Part shown: positions 19,652 through 27,704 of the stretch, in pieces | Position numbering within the stretch: position 1 is the first letter of the stretch | Layout of the letters: each line of letters opens with the position of its first letter | Source: Flammeovirga pectinis | GTDB taxonomy: Bacteria; Bacteroidota; Bacteroidia; Cytophagales; Flammeovirgaceae | Direction: 5' to 3' | DNA: 64,000 nucleotides | Assembly (NCBI RefSeq): GCF_003970675.1 | Contig: NZ_CP034562.1 | Location: forward strand, 62,001-126,000 | The notes under the pieces: generated by a model | What the model was told of the DNA's origin: nothing | Databases searched by the model: none | What the model saw: only the letters and a program-made list of their open reading frames with translations | Position numbers and translations under genes: made by a program

Positions 19652-20191
19652 ATGAGTGCAGAATCTAGAGTAGCATCTCGATATGCAAAAGCATTTGTAT
19701 CGGTAGCTTTACAAGGACAAGATCAAGACAAATTGTATGAAGATGCAAATTTAGTTTTGAATACTATCAATGGTAGTAGAGAGTTAGCCAACGCGCTAAA
19801 CAGTCCTATTATTAAAGCCGGTAAAAAAGCAGCTATCCTTAAAGAGATTTTTTCAGCAAATGTAAGTGAACTGACTCAAAAGTTATTTAGCTTAGTTGTT
19901 GATAAAAACAGAACTTCAGCATTGAAAGAGATTATGCAATCTATTTTAGCGGAGTTCGATGTTGTAAAAAATATCCAAAGAGCTACTGTAGTAACTTCTT
20001 CACCTTTAGCTGCTGCTTCAAAAGCATTGTTACTTGATAAAGTAATAAAGTCTACAGGTAAAAAAGTTGAGCTAGAAGAAAAAATTGATTCTAGTCTCAT
20101 TGGTGGTTACGTTCTTACTGTTGGTAATATGCAATTGGATTGCTCTGTTAAAACACAGTTGAACCAATTGAAAGTAGCTTTTAGTAATTAA
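19652..20191 (+). CDS. atpH: ATP synthase F1 subunit delta
   Basis: A 179-residue stator subunit that joins the b-subunit stalk to the top of the alpha3beta3 hexamer. The N-terminal helical domain begins ESRVASRYAKAFVSVA, a close match to the family opening. The C-terminal domain contains the conserved end IDSSLIGGYVLTVGNMQLDCSV followed by LNQLK. Length is normal. A terminator-like hairpin follows directly after the stop codon. Confidence 0.95.
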   Translation: MSAESRVASRYAKAFVSVALQGQDQDKLYEDANLVLNTINGSRELANALNSPIIKAGKKAAILKEIFSANVSELTQKLFSLVVDKNRTSALKEIMQSILAEFDVVKNIQRATVVTSSPLAAASKALLLDKVIKSTGKKVELEEKIDSSLIGGYVLTVGNMQLDCSVKTQLNQLKVAFSN

Positions 20192-20199
20192 AAAAACTT

Positions 20200-20232
20200 A
20201 AGTATCCTTTAGAAGTTTAGGATACTTTTTTT
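20200..20232 (+). terminator. Terminator-like hairpin between atpH and atpA
   Basis: A perfect 9-bp inverted repeat (20200-20208 / 20219-20227, arm AAGTATCCT) with a 10-base loop and a run of seven T (20226-20232) at its 3' foot. This is the form of an intrinsic terminator, yet it lies inside the co-directional ATP synthase gene run, 9 bases after the atpH stop and 36 before atpA. It probably acts as a partial terminator or 3'-end former; full termination would require a separate promoter for atpA. Confidence 0.75.
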
Positions 20233-20268
20233 AGTAAAGAATAGTCAAAATTCAAATCCAGATACAAA

Positions 20269-21849
20269 ATGGCTCAAGTTAGACCAGATGAAGTGTCTGC
20301 GATCCTGAAAGAACAGCTTACAGGTTTTAAAGCTTCTTCTGATTTAGAAGAAGTGGGAACTGTTTTAGAAGTAGGTGATGGTGTTGCTCGTATTTATGGC
20401 TTGCTTAATGCTGAAGCTGGCGAGTTAATCGAGTTCGAGTCAGGTGTCGTAGGTATGGTATTGAACCTCGAAGAAGATAATGTAGGTGCCGTAATAATGG
20501 GTAAATACACAGATATCAAAGAGGGAGATACAGTAAAACGTACAAGACGTATTGCATCTATTAACGTAGGTGAGGGTATGTTTGGACGTGTTATCGATGC
20601 TTTAGGTAATCCTATTGATGGCAAAGGACCTATCGAAGGGGAGACTTACGAAATGCCTATCGAGCGTAAAGCTCCAGGTGTATTGTTCCGTCAACCAGTT
20701 GATGAACCAATGCAAACAGGTATCAAGTCTATTGATTCTATGACACCTATTGGACGTGGCCAACGTGAATTAATCATTGGTGACCGTCAAACAGGTAAAA
20801 CAGCAGTTTGTCTTGATGCAATCATTAATCAAAAAGAGTTCTACGATAAAGGAGAACCTGTTTTTTGTATATATGTAGCAATTGGACAAAAAGCATCAAC
20901 AGTATTATCTCTTGTTCAGTCTTTGGAAAAAGCTGGAGCAATGGCTTATACTGTAGTTGTTGCGGCTAATGCTTCAGACCCAGCTCCAATGCAATATTTT
21001 GCTCCTTTCGCAGGTGCAGCAATTGGTGAATTCATTCGTGATACTGGACGTCCTGCTTTAGCTGTTTATGATGATCTTTCTAAGCAAGCAGTTGCTTATC
21101 GTGAGGTGTCATTACTTCTTCGTCGTCCTCCGGGACGTGAAGCATATCCTGGTGATGTTTTCTATCTTCACTCTCGTTTATTAGAGCGTGCAGCAAGAGT
21201 TAACAAATCAGATGCTATTGCACAAAACATGAACGACCTTCCTGAGTCTATTAAACATTTAGTAAAAGGTGGTGGATCTTTAACGGCCCTTCCAATTATT
21301 GAAACTCAGTCAGGTGACGTATCAGCATATATTCCTACAAACGTGATCTCTATTACAGATGGTCAAGTATTCTTAGAAACTAACTTGTTTAACGCAGGTA
21401 TACGTCCTGCAATGAACGTTGGTATCTCAGTTTCACGTGTAGGTGGTAACGCTCAAATCAAACCAATGAAGAAAGTATCTGGTTCTTTAAAACTAGATCT
21501 TGCTCAATTCCGTGAATTAGAGGCTTTCGCTAAATTTGGTTCTGATCTAGATGCAGCAACGAAATTGACAATTGATCGTGGACGTAAAAATACTGAAATC
21601 TTGAAACAAGTTCAGTATATGCCGTACACAGTTGAGAAGCAAGTTGCTATCATTTGGGCAGGTACTAATGGTATTTTAGACCCAGTTGCTGAAAGCAAAG
21701 TAAAAGCTTTTGAATTTGAATACTTAGATGTTTTAGAAACAAAGTATACAGATACAATGCAAGCAATTGCTTCAGGTAAATGGGGTGATGATCAAATTTC
21801 TGTTCTACGTAAAGTAGGAGAAGAAATTGCTCAAAACCACAAGGGATAA
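20269..21849 (+). CDS. atpA: ATP synthase F1 subunit alpha
   Basis: A 526-residue non-catalytic nucleotide-binding subunit of F1. The Walker A motif GDRQTGKTA starts at Gly171, the alpha signature [17 protein letters not shown] is present, and the arginine finger lies in the SVSRVGG stretch. The N-terminus ([17 protein letters not shown]) is normal. Codon use is visibly more biased than in neighbouring genes, as expected for a highly expressed protein. The partner beta and epsilon genes are not in this window. Confidence 0.98.
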   Translation: MAQVRPDEVSAILKEQLTGFKASSDLEEVGTVLEVGDGVARIYGLLNAEAGELIEFESGVVGMVLNLEEDNVGAVIMGKYTDIKEGDTVKRTRRIASINVGEGMFGRVIDALGNPIDGKGPIEGETYEMPIERKAPGVLFRQPVDEPMQTGIKSIDSMTPIGRGQRELIIGDRQTGKTAVCLDAIINQKEFYDKGEPVFCIYVAIGQKASTVLSLVQSLEKAGAMAYTVVVAANASDPAPMQYFAPFAGAAIGEFIRDTGRPALAVYDDLSKQAVAYREVSLLLRRPPGREAYPGDVFYLHSRLLERAARVNKSDAIAQNMNDLPESIKHLVKGGGSLTALPIIETQSGDVSAYIPTNVISITDGQVFLETNLFNAGIRPAMNVGISVSRVGGNAQIKPMKKVSGSLKLDLAQFRELEAFAKFGSDLDAATKLTIDRGRKNTEILKQVQYMPYTVEKQVAIIWAGTNGILDPVAESKVKAFEFEYLDVLETKYTDTMQAIASGKWGDDQISVLRKVGEEIAQNHKG

Positions 21850-21859
21850 TTATAATAGA

Positions 21860-21903
21860 AATTAGCAACAGAGATATTGATTAAATATGTTCTGTTGCTA
21901 ATT
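21860..21903 (+). repeat. Long hairpin between atpA and atpG
   Basis: A perfect 13-bp inverted repeat (21860-21872 / 21891-21903, arm AATTAGCAACAGA) with an 18-base loop that contains a further short ATAT pairing. It begins 11 bases after the atpA stop and ends 23 before the atpG start. A T-rich stretch follows two bases later (CACTTTTTATT), so weak termination or mRNA 3'-end protection are both possible. Confidence 0.85.
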
Positions 21904-21926
21904 CACTTTTTATTACTCAGAAGAAA

Positions 21927-22820
21927 ATGGCTAGTCTTAAAGAAGTAAAAGAGAGGATCACCTCTGTTAACTCAACGCAGCAGATTACGAAAGCAATGAA
22001 AATGGTTTCGGCTGCAAAAATGCGTAGAGCTCAAGACCGTGTAATAGGTATGCGACCTTATGCTAACAAGCTTGAGGCTATACTAGATAACGTTACAGCG
22101 GCTCTTGGTAACGACTTTTCTAGCCCATTCGTTGAGGCACATGATGAAGTGAAAAGCGTTCTTGTTATTGCGGTTACTTCCGATCGTGGTTTAGCTGGAG
22201 CTTTCAATTCAAATATTACAAAAGAAACTACTCGTTTAGTAAAAGAAGAATATTCTTCTTTAGACAAAGCAGGTAGAGTCGAAGTTTTAGCAATAGGATC
22301 TAAAGGTCAAGATTACTTTAAAAGAAGAGATTTTGAACTGAATAGTGATTTTGTTAATTTCTTCCATGATGTAACTTTTGAAGAAGCTAGAAAATCAGCT
22401 GAATATGCTATGGATGGCTATATTTCAGGAAAGTTTGATAAGGTAATTATGGTATATAACGAATTTAAAAATGTGGCAACACAAATTGTTCGTTCAAAAC
22501 AATTTTTACCTTTCTCTTTAGATGTAGTTACGGATTCTGATGATAGCAACCAAGAGGCTGACTACATCTTTGAACCAGATAAAGAAGAAATTCTATCTGA
22601 GTTGATCCCGAAAACTTTAAAGATCAACTTCTATACGCACTTGTTAGATTCGAATGCGGCTGAGCATGGTGCTCGTATGACAGCAATGGATAAAGCGACT
22701 GAAAACGCAGGTGAGTTATTAAATGCATTGAAACTTGATTATAACAGATCTCGTCAGGCTGCAATTACTAATGAAATCCTTGAAATTGTTGGTGGTGCGG
22801 AAGCATTAGCAGGAAAATAA
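21927..22820 (+). CDS. atpG: ATP synthase F1 subunit gamma
   Basis: A 297-residue central rotor shaft. The N-terminal helix carries the family signature VKERITSVNSTQQITKAMKMVSAAKMRRAQ, and the C-terminal helix ends with the partner motif AMDKATENAGELLNALKLDYNRSRQAAITNEILEIVGGAEAL. The middle Rossmann-like part (SDRGLAGAFNSN) is intact. It is the last ATP synthase gene here; a terminator follows. Confidence 0.97.
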   Translation: MASLKEVKERITSVNSTQQITKAMKMVSAAKMRRAQDRVIGMRPYANKLEAILDNVTAALGNDFSSPFVEAHDEVKSVLVIAVTSDRGLAGAFNSNITKETTRLVKEEYSSLDKAGRVEVLAIGSKGQDYFKRRDFELNSDFVNFFHDVTFEEARKSAEYAMDGYISGKFDKVIMVYNEFKNVATQIVRSKQFLPFSLDVVTDSDDSNQEADYIFEPDKEEILSELIPKTLKINFYTHLLDSNAAEHGARMTAMDKATENAGELLNALKLDYNRSRQAAITNEILEIVGGAEALAGK

Positions 22821-22848
22821 TATACAACTGTAGTTTACAGTAAAATTG

Positions 22849-22882
22849 ATCTCAATCTTTTAAATAGGTTGAGATTTTTTTT
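22849..22882 (+). terminator. Intrinsic terminator of the ATP synthase operon
   Basis: A 10-bp stem with one G-U pair (22849-22858 / 22866-22875), a 7-base loop TTTAAAT, and an uninterrupted run of T at the 3' foot. It lies 28 bases after the atpG stop and is the natural end of the operon. Confidence 0.88.
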
Positions 22883-22975
22883 GTTTAAATTTATTATCGT
22901 TTTAAGGTATTGATTGGCTTAGTTTCTGTATTTATATGAAAAGTATAAATAATAACGATTCTTTACCAACAATTA

Positions 22976-23302
22976 ATGAACCTAATACAAAAACTCGTCT
23001 TTGGAGTATTATGTTTCTTCTTTACAAGTGTATTAATAAACTTTTTTGATGAAACTACCCAAGTTAATGCAAACGATAGTACAATAATTAGAAGTCCTTC
23101 AAATAATATTTCTGTAGGAACCATTGTATTTAAATGGAATATCCTTAAAAGTGATAATTATTTAAACCCTGTTGAAGTAGTTTTCAATGGAGAAAAATAC
23201 TTTTATAGGGGAGCTGGAACTGAGAAAATCGAAAATTTATTAAATGGAACTTACAAGGTGAAGATTACTTTATTGACTTACAACCTTTTCTCTTTTCATT
23301 AA
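22976..23302 (+). CDS. Short hypothetical secreted protein, possibly a gene remnant
   Basis: A 108-residue frame with a hydrophobic N-terminus that could be a signal peptide (about residues 5-24). The remainder (SPSNNISVGTIVFKWNIL, then FNGEKYFYRG and LLNGTYKVKI) resembles the first strands of a fibronectin III-like domain, which then stops abruptly. Its 3' end overlaps the convergent antiporter gene by 33 bases. The truncated domain and overlap suggest the 3' part of a longer gene has been lost, but it could also be a real small protein. No family recognised. Confidence 0.45.
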   Translation: MNLIQKLVFGVLCFFFTSVLINFFDETTQVNANDSTIIRSPSNNISVGTIVFKWNILKSDNYLNPVEVVFNGEKYFYRGAGTEKIENLLNGTYKVKITLLTYNLFSFH

Positions 23303-24571
23303 GAAAATATAAGCAACTGCACAAATTCCTAAAATAAAAGGATAATATAAATATTGCATTATTCCTAAAGGTGTAATTACCTCAGCAACTCCAACAGCTA
23401 CTAAAATTTGAGCACCATATGGAATTAGACCTTGTGTAAAACAAGAGAACGTATCAAGTATACTAGCAGCTCTTTTAGGTTCTATTTTATATTTAGTACT
23501 TATTTCTTTTGCTATTGGCCCACCAATAATAATTGCGATAGTATTATTTGCAGTACACATATCTATAAAAATAATTAGTAGAGCAATTCCTAATTCCCCA
23601 CCTCTTTCGTTCTTTATACGTTTCGTGATTGCATATATTACATAATCAATACCTCCATTAAAATGAGTAAGAGCAACAACGCCACCAATCATAAGGCATA
23701 ATATTATAGTGTCAGCCATACTCAAAAAACCGTCTGATGTAGCTGCAATAAATCCCCATATATCAAAGCTTCCTAAGTATATTCCAATTACACCAGAAAG
23801 AAGTGTACCTACTATTAAAACAATAAAAACATTTAATCCCACAAGAGCAGCAATTAAAACAACAATATAAGGCACTACTTTAATAAAAGAATATTCATAA
23901 GTACCAGATAAATCAAGTGAGATTCCACTAGTTGTTATTAAATAGATAGCTATTGTTATTAATGCTGCAGGGAGGGCAATTCTAATATTAGCTCTAAACT
24001 TATCTTTCATTTCAGCTCCTTGAGTACGTGCTGCTGCAATTGTAGTGTCAGAAATCATAGATAAGTTATCACCAAACATAGAGCCACCTATAACAGCTCC
24101 TAGACCTATTCCTACTGGCATACCTGTTTTTTCTGCAATATTAACTGCAATTGGAGCAATGGCCACAATAGTTCCTACTGATGTACCAACCGAAATAGAA
24201 ATAAAACAAGAGATAACAAATAAACCTGCAATAAGAATATTACTAGGTAAAAAGGTTAAACCAAGATTTACGGTAGAATCTATAGCACCCATTGTATTAC
24301 TCACTTTACCAAAAGCTCCAGCGAGTAGAAATATTAAGGTCATCATCATAATATCAGGATGCCCCATACCTTTAGCATAAATATTGATTTTTTCTATAAC
24401 AGATACTTTTGTATTCATAGAAATTGCAACAATTGATGCTAAAAGAAAAGCAACTGTCGCAGGCATTTTATAAAAATCTCCAGTAATGATTGAGACAGCT
24501 AAATAACTTACTAGAAAAGTTAATAGAGGTATCAAAGCAAAAGGATTACCTTTTTTTATATTCTGTTCCAA
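23270..24571 (-). CDS. NhaC-family Na+/H+ antiporter
   Basis: A 433-residue inner-membrane protein with about 11-12 helices. The signature region GSMFGDNLSMISDTTIAAARTQG (about residues 165-187) is typical of the NhaC/ion transporter superfamily, as is the second-half AL.HFNGG and NNTIAIIIGGPIAKEI. It exchanges Na+ for H+ across the cytoplasmic membrane, fitting a marine organism. Some homologues carry organic acids or amino acids, so the ion specificity is family-level inference. Confidence 0.85.
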   Translation of the reverse strand: MEQNIKKGNPFALIPLLTFLVSYLAVSIITGDFYKMPATVAFLLASIVAISMNTKVSVIEKINIYAKGMGHPDIMMMTLIFLLAGAFGKVSNTMGAIDSTVNLGLTFLPSNILIAGLFVISCFISISVGTSVGTIVAIAPIAVNIAEKTGMPVGIGLGAVIGGSMFGDNLSMISDTTIAAARTQGAEMKDKFRANIRIALPAALITIAIYLITTSGISLDLSGTYEYSFIKVVPYIVVLIAALVGLNVFIVLIVGTLLSGVIGIYLGSFDIWGFIAATSDGFLSMADTIILCLMIGGVVALTHFNGGIDYVIYAITKRIKNERGGELGIALLIIFIDMCTANNTIAIIIGGPIAKEISTKYKIEPKRAASILDTFSCFTQGLIPYGAQILVAVGVAEVITPLGIMQYLYYPFILGICAVAYIFLMKREKVVSQ

Positions 24572-24732
24572 TTTTGAAATTATTTATAGATTAAAACTTG
24601 GTGTAGCAATTTTATTATTACAGAATCGTGAAACTACAAAAGAATCGTTAGATGATTGACAAACAGTAGTTAATTTGATAGAAATGAGAAGTTGTTATAT
24701 GTCTTTTTAAAACTCCTCAACTTTCTTTAACA

Positions 24733-24774
24733 AAAAAGACTGAAGTAATACAGTTGTACTACTTCAGTCTTTTT
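24733..24774 (-). terminator. Intrinsic terminator downstream of asd
   Basis: A perfect 15-bp inverted repeat (24733-24747 / 24760-24774, arm AAAAAGACTGAAGTA) with a 12-base loop. On the minus strand the stem ends in a U-run. It lies 28 bases beyond the asd stop at 24802 and should separate asd from the antiporter gene. Confidence 0.9.
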
Positions 24775-24801
24775 GAAAATCTATTAATTAATAGGATATA
24801 C

Positions 24802-25791
24802 CTATACTAAACCGCTTGATACTAAATATTCAGCAATTTGAACTGTATTTGTAGCAGCACCTTTACGTAAGTTATCTGCAACAATCCACATGTTTACTGT
24901 TTTATCTTGAGTTTCATCACGACGAATACGACCTACAAAAGTCTCATCTCTATTGTGAGAAGTAAGAGGCATAGGATAAACATTGTTTAAAGGATCATCT
25001 TGTACAATAATTCCTTCAGAATCTGCTAAGATCTGACGTAATTCATCTTCATCAAATTCTTTTTCAAATTCAATATTTACTGATTCCGAGTGACCACCTA
25101 CCGTAGGAATACGTACAGTTGTAGCAGTTACTTTAACAGTATCGTCCTCTAAAATTTTCTTAGTTTCGTTAATCATCTTCATTTCTTCTTTTGTATATCC
25201 ATTATCTTGGAATACATCGATATGAGGAAGAACGTTTAAATCAATTTGATGAGGGTAAACCATATTTGCTTCTTTACCTGCTCTTTCATCAAATAATTGA
25301 TCAACTGCAGCTTTACCAGAACCAGTAACTGATTGGTAAGTAGAAACAACGATTCTTTTAATTGTATATTTTTCATGCAAAGGACCAATTGCTACAATCA
25401 TTTGAATTGTAGAGCAGTTAGGGTTTGCAATAATTTTATCTTCTTTTGTAAGTGATTTCGCATTTACTTCAGGAACGATCAATTTTTTAGAAGGATCCAT
25501 TCTCCAAGCAGATGAATTGTCAATTACTGTACTACCAGCTTCTGCAAATTTAGGAGCGTATTCTAATGAAGTACCACCACCTGCAGAGAAAATAGCAATA
25601 TCTGGTTTTTCTTCAATTGCTTGTTCTGCTGTAACTACTGTGTATTCTTTCCCTTTGTAAGAGAATTTTTTACCTGCTGATCTTGGAGATGCAACTAATA
25701 ATAATTCATCAAAGTGAAAATTTCTTTCATCTAATACTTTTAGAATTTGTTCGCCTACAAGACCTGTGGCGCCTACTATTGCTAATTTCAT
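24802..25791 (-). CDS. asd: Aspartate-semialdehyde dehydrogenase
   Basis: A 329-residue NADP-dependent enzyme that reduces aspartyl phosphate to aspartate semialdehyde, the branch point to lysine/diaminopimelate, threonine and methionine. The N-terminal dinucleotide-binding motif is VGATGLVGEQ, the catalytic cysteine is Cys126 in NPNCSTIQ, and the substrate-binding region includes VGGHSESVNIEFE. Length is normal. The minus strand has a possible Bacteroidota -7 element TATTTTTG at 25909-25916, about 110 bases before the start. The gene has its own terminator and appears monocistronic. Confidence 0.96.
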   Translation of the reverse strand: MKLAIVGATGLVGEQILKVLDERNFHFDELLLVASPRSAGKKFSYKGKEYTVVTAEQAIEEKPDIAIFSAGGGTSLEYAPKFAEAGSTVIDNSSAWRMDPSKKLIVPEVNAKSLTKEDKIIANPNCSTIQMIVAIGPLHEKYTIKRIVVSTYQSVTGSGKAAVDQLFDERAGKEANMVYPHQIDLNVLPHIDVFQDNGYTKEEMKMINETKKILEDDTVKVTATTVRIPTVGGHSESVNIEFEKEFDEDELRQILADSEGIIVQDDPLNNVYPMPLTSHNRDETFVGRIRRDETQDKTVNMWIVADNLRKGAATNTVQIAEYLVSSGLV

Positions 25792-25936
25792 GTTGTGATA
25801 GTTGGTTTGTTTGAATAACCGCTGAAGCCAAAATGATGACCTCTAATAGACTACAATGTAAATGTAGAAAATCTATTTTTAATATATTATTATTAAATCT
25901 GATTTATACAAAAATAACACAATGTGTTATAAAAAA

Positions 25937-25969
25937 AACAGCATTGCGTTTTAATACGTCAATGCTGTT
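25937..25969 (-). terminator. Intrinsic terminator downstream of the ECF sigma gene
   Basis: A 10-bp inverted repeat (25937-25946 / 25960-25969, arm AACAGCATTG) that can extend inward by CGT/ACG with one bulged base. On the minus strand it is followed by a run of U. It lies 14 bases after the sigma factor stop at 25983. Confidence 0.87.
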
Positions 25970-25982
25970 CTCTGTTCGTCTT

Positions 25983-26588
25983 TTAAAGTACGTTTTTACT
26001 ATTTTTTGCTAAATCATAGAGCAATTCTCTAGCTCTGTGTAATTGAGCTTTTATTGTACCTAAAGGAGCTTCAAGTTCAGTTGCAATTTCATCGTACGAT
26101 TTTTCTTCAAAATACCTGAGTTTAACTAGTCGTTGGTATTTAGGAGGAAGTAAACGAACAAATTCATGTACAATCTCAATTTTCTGTGCTTTAATAGCCT
26201 CTTCATGAGGTGTTAAGCCAGAATCTTGAATATTCATACTCATTGTGTCGCCATCTTTATTAGTGATTTCGGCATCAATAGAGTAAGTCTCTAATTTTTT
26301 CTTTCTAATAAAATCGATTGCATTATTAGACGCAATTCTAAATAACCACGTACTAAATGTGTAATCTTTTTTAAATTTTGATAGATTTTTGAAGGCTTTA
26401 GCGAAGGCCTCGATTGTTAAGTCTTCTGCATCATCTACATTTCTAACCATTTTTAAAATTGTATGATATACAGATTTACGATAACGTCCCATAAGCTTTG
26501 CGTAAGCTTGTTCGTTACCTTCAATCGCTTCGTCTATTAAGTCAAAATCTTCAAGCGCTTTTTGGGAAAACTGTCTGTCTAAATCCAT
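25983..26588 (-). CDS. ECF-type RNA polymerase sigma factor
   Basis: A 201-residue sigma-70 family factor. Region 2 is clear (YRKSVYHTILKMVRNVDDAEDLTIEAFAKAF, then FSTWLFRIASNNAIDFIRKKK), and region 4 has the helix-turn-helix KSYDEIATELEAPLGTIKAQLHRAR. I chose the start MDLDRQF at 26588 because region 1-like sequence begins there; the frame stays open further upstream to 26675, but that part lies wholly within the glycosyltransferase gene. No anti-sigma factor is adjacent, so control must come from elsewhere. The start overlaps the end of the glycosyltransferase gene by 10 bases, implying coupled translation. Confidence 0.93.
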   Translation of the reverse strand: MDLDRQFSQKALEDFDLIDEAIEGNEQAYAKLMGRYRKSVYHTILKMVRNVDDAEDLTIEAFAKAFKNLSKFKKDYTFSTWLFRIASNNAIDFIRKKKLETYSIDAEITNKDGDTMSMNIQDSGLTPHEEAIKAQKIEIVHEFVRLLPPKYQRLVKLRYFEEKSYDEIATELEAPLGTIKAQLHRARELLYDLAKNSKNVL

Positions 26589-27697
26589 GTTTTTCGCTTT
26601 GAGATCACAGAGGATACTCCAATTATAATTTGATATGCAATTAGCATAATGTCCAAAATCGGTACTTTCCACCACTTAAACTTTTCTCCTAAAACAGCAG
26701 AAAACTTTTTGAAACATATAATTAAAAACATTATACGTACCAAGAATAGTATTGAGAGGTGTAATAAATTTGTTACCTCATGTGGTAACAATAGTAAATA
26801 TATAAAATATACTGCTATGTGAGAAGTGCTAAGTGTACCTAATATCAATTTATTTGAAATTTTATAATGATATCCGGCACTTAAATGTCTCGTTTTTTGC
26901 CTAAACCACTCTTTCCAAGTAATTGGAGGCTTAGAGTAAGTTATCGCTTTTTTTGAGAAATAACTTATTGTATGCTCTTTTTTTGCAATTTGATTTACAA
27001 AGAGGTCGTCATCTCCGCTTAAAATGGTTTTATGTTGTTCGAACCCATTTACAGATTTCCAGAGTTGTTTTGTATAAGCAATGTTTCTACCTACCCCCAT
27101 ATAGTTAATACCTAAATTTGATAAGGATGTGTAAAGTAAAGCCGTGTGAAGTGTTTCAAACTGTGTAAAAACTTCTACTTTACTTTTATCATTACAGGTA
27201 TATAAGCCTACTCCTAATATTAAATCAGATGATATAAACTGATTTGACATCTCTCTAATCCAAGAAGTAGAGGAAGGAAAACAATCTGCATCTGTAAATA
27301 ATAGATATTCGTTTTTTGAAAAAAGAATTCCTTTGGTTAAAGCATACTTCTTAGGGCTATGATTTTCTATAGGCTTATCAATGTTTACTTTTTTTATAAA
27401 TGAATATTTTAAAGTATAACTATCAATAATTCTTTCGGTATTATCAGAAGATCTATCATTGACAACAATAATTTCAAAATTATGATAATCTTGATTTACT
27501 AAAACTTCTAAGAGTTTAGGAAGTGAATTTTCTTCATTTCTTGCTGCAATTATTACACTGACAGGTTTTTTAAAAGATTCAACTTTTGTTTGCTTTTTCC
27601 ACAAGTTTAGAGGGACAATTATTCCCCAAAAAAGTAATTGAGGAATGCAGAAAAGAAAGTAGAGTAGTGTCAAAAAATCTGTAGTCGAAAAATACAT
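26579..27697 (-). CDS. Family 2 glycosyltransferase, membrane-associated
   Basis: A 372-residue protein with an N-terminal membrane helix (about residues 7-30), a GT-A domain and two to three C-terminal helices. Catalytic-domain landmarks are VSVIIAARNEE, VVNDRSSDNT, the TDADC metal-binding motif, SGDDDLFVNQ and a QKTRHLSAGYHY segment in the position of the acceptor-binding region of processive GT2 enzymes. It probably transfers sugars to a lipid or growing glycan at the inner membrane; donor and acceptor are unknown. It starts 7 bases after the upstream gene's stop and overlaps the sigma factor gene. Confidence 0.87.
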   Translation of the reverse strand: MYFSTTDFLTLLYFLFCIPQLLFWGIIVPLNLWKKQTKVESFKKPVSVIIAARNEENSLPKLLEVLVNQDYHNFEIIVVNDRSSDNTERIIDSYTLKYSFIKKVNIDKPIENHSPKKYALTKGILFSKNEYLLFTDADCFPSSTSWIREMSNQFISSDLILGVGLYTCNDKSKVEVFTQFETLHTALLYTSLSNLGINYMGVGRNIAYTKQLWKSVNGFEQHKTILSGDDDLFVNQIAKKEHTISYFSKKAITYSKPPITWKEWFRQKTRHLSAGYHYKISNKLILGTLSTSHIAVYFIYLLLLPHEVTNLLHLSILFLVRIMFLIICFKKFSAVLGEKFKWWKVPILDIMLIAYQIIIGVSSVISKRKTWI

Positions 27698-27704
27698 ATT
27701 TTGA

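Noticed and set aside
26589-26675. Longer N-terminus for the ECF sigma factor
   Set aside because: The extra 29 residues lie inside the glycosyltransferase gene and match no sigma region; the shorter start begins right before region 2.
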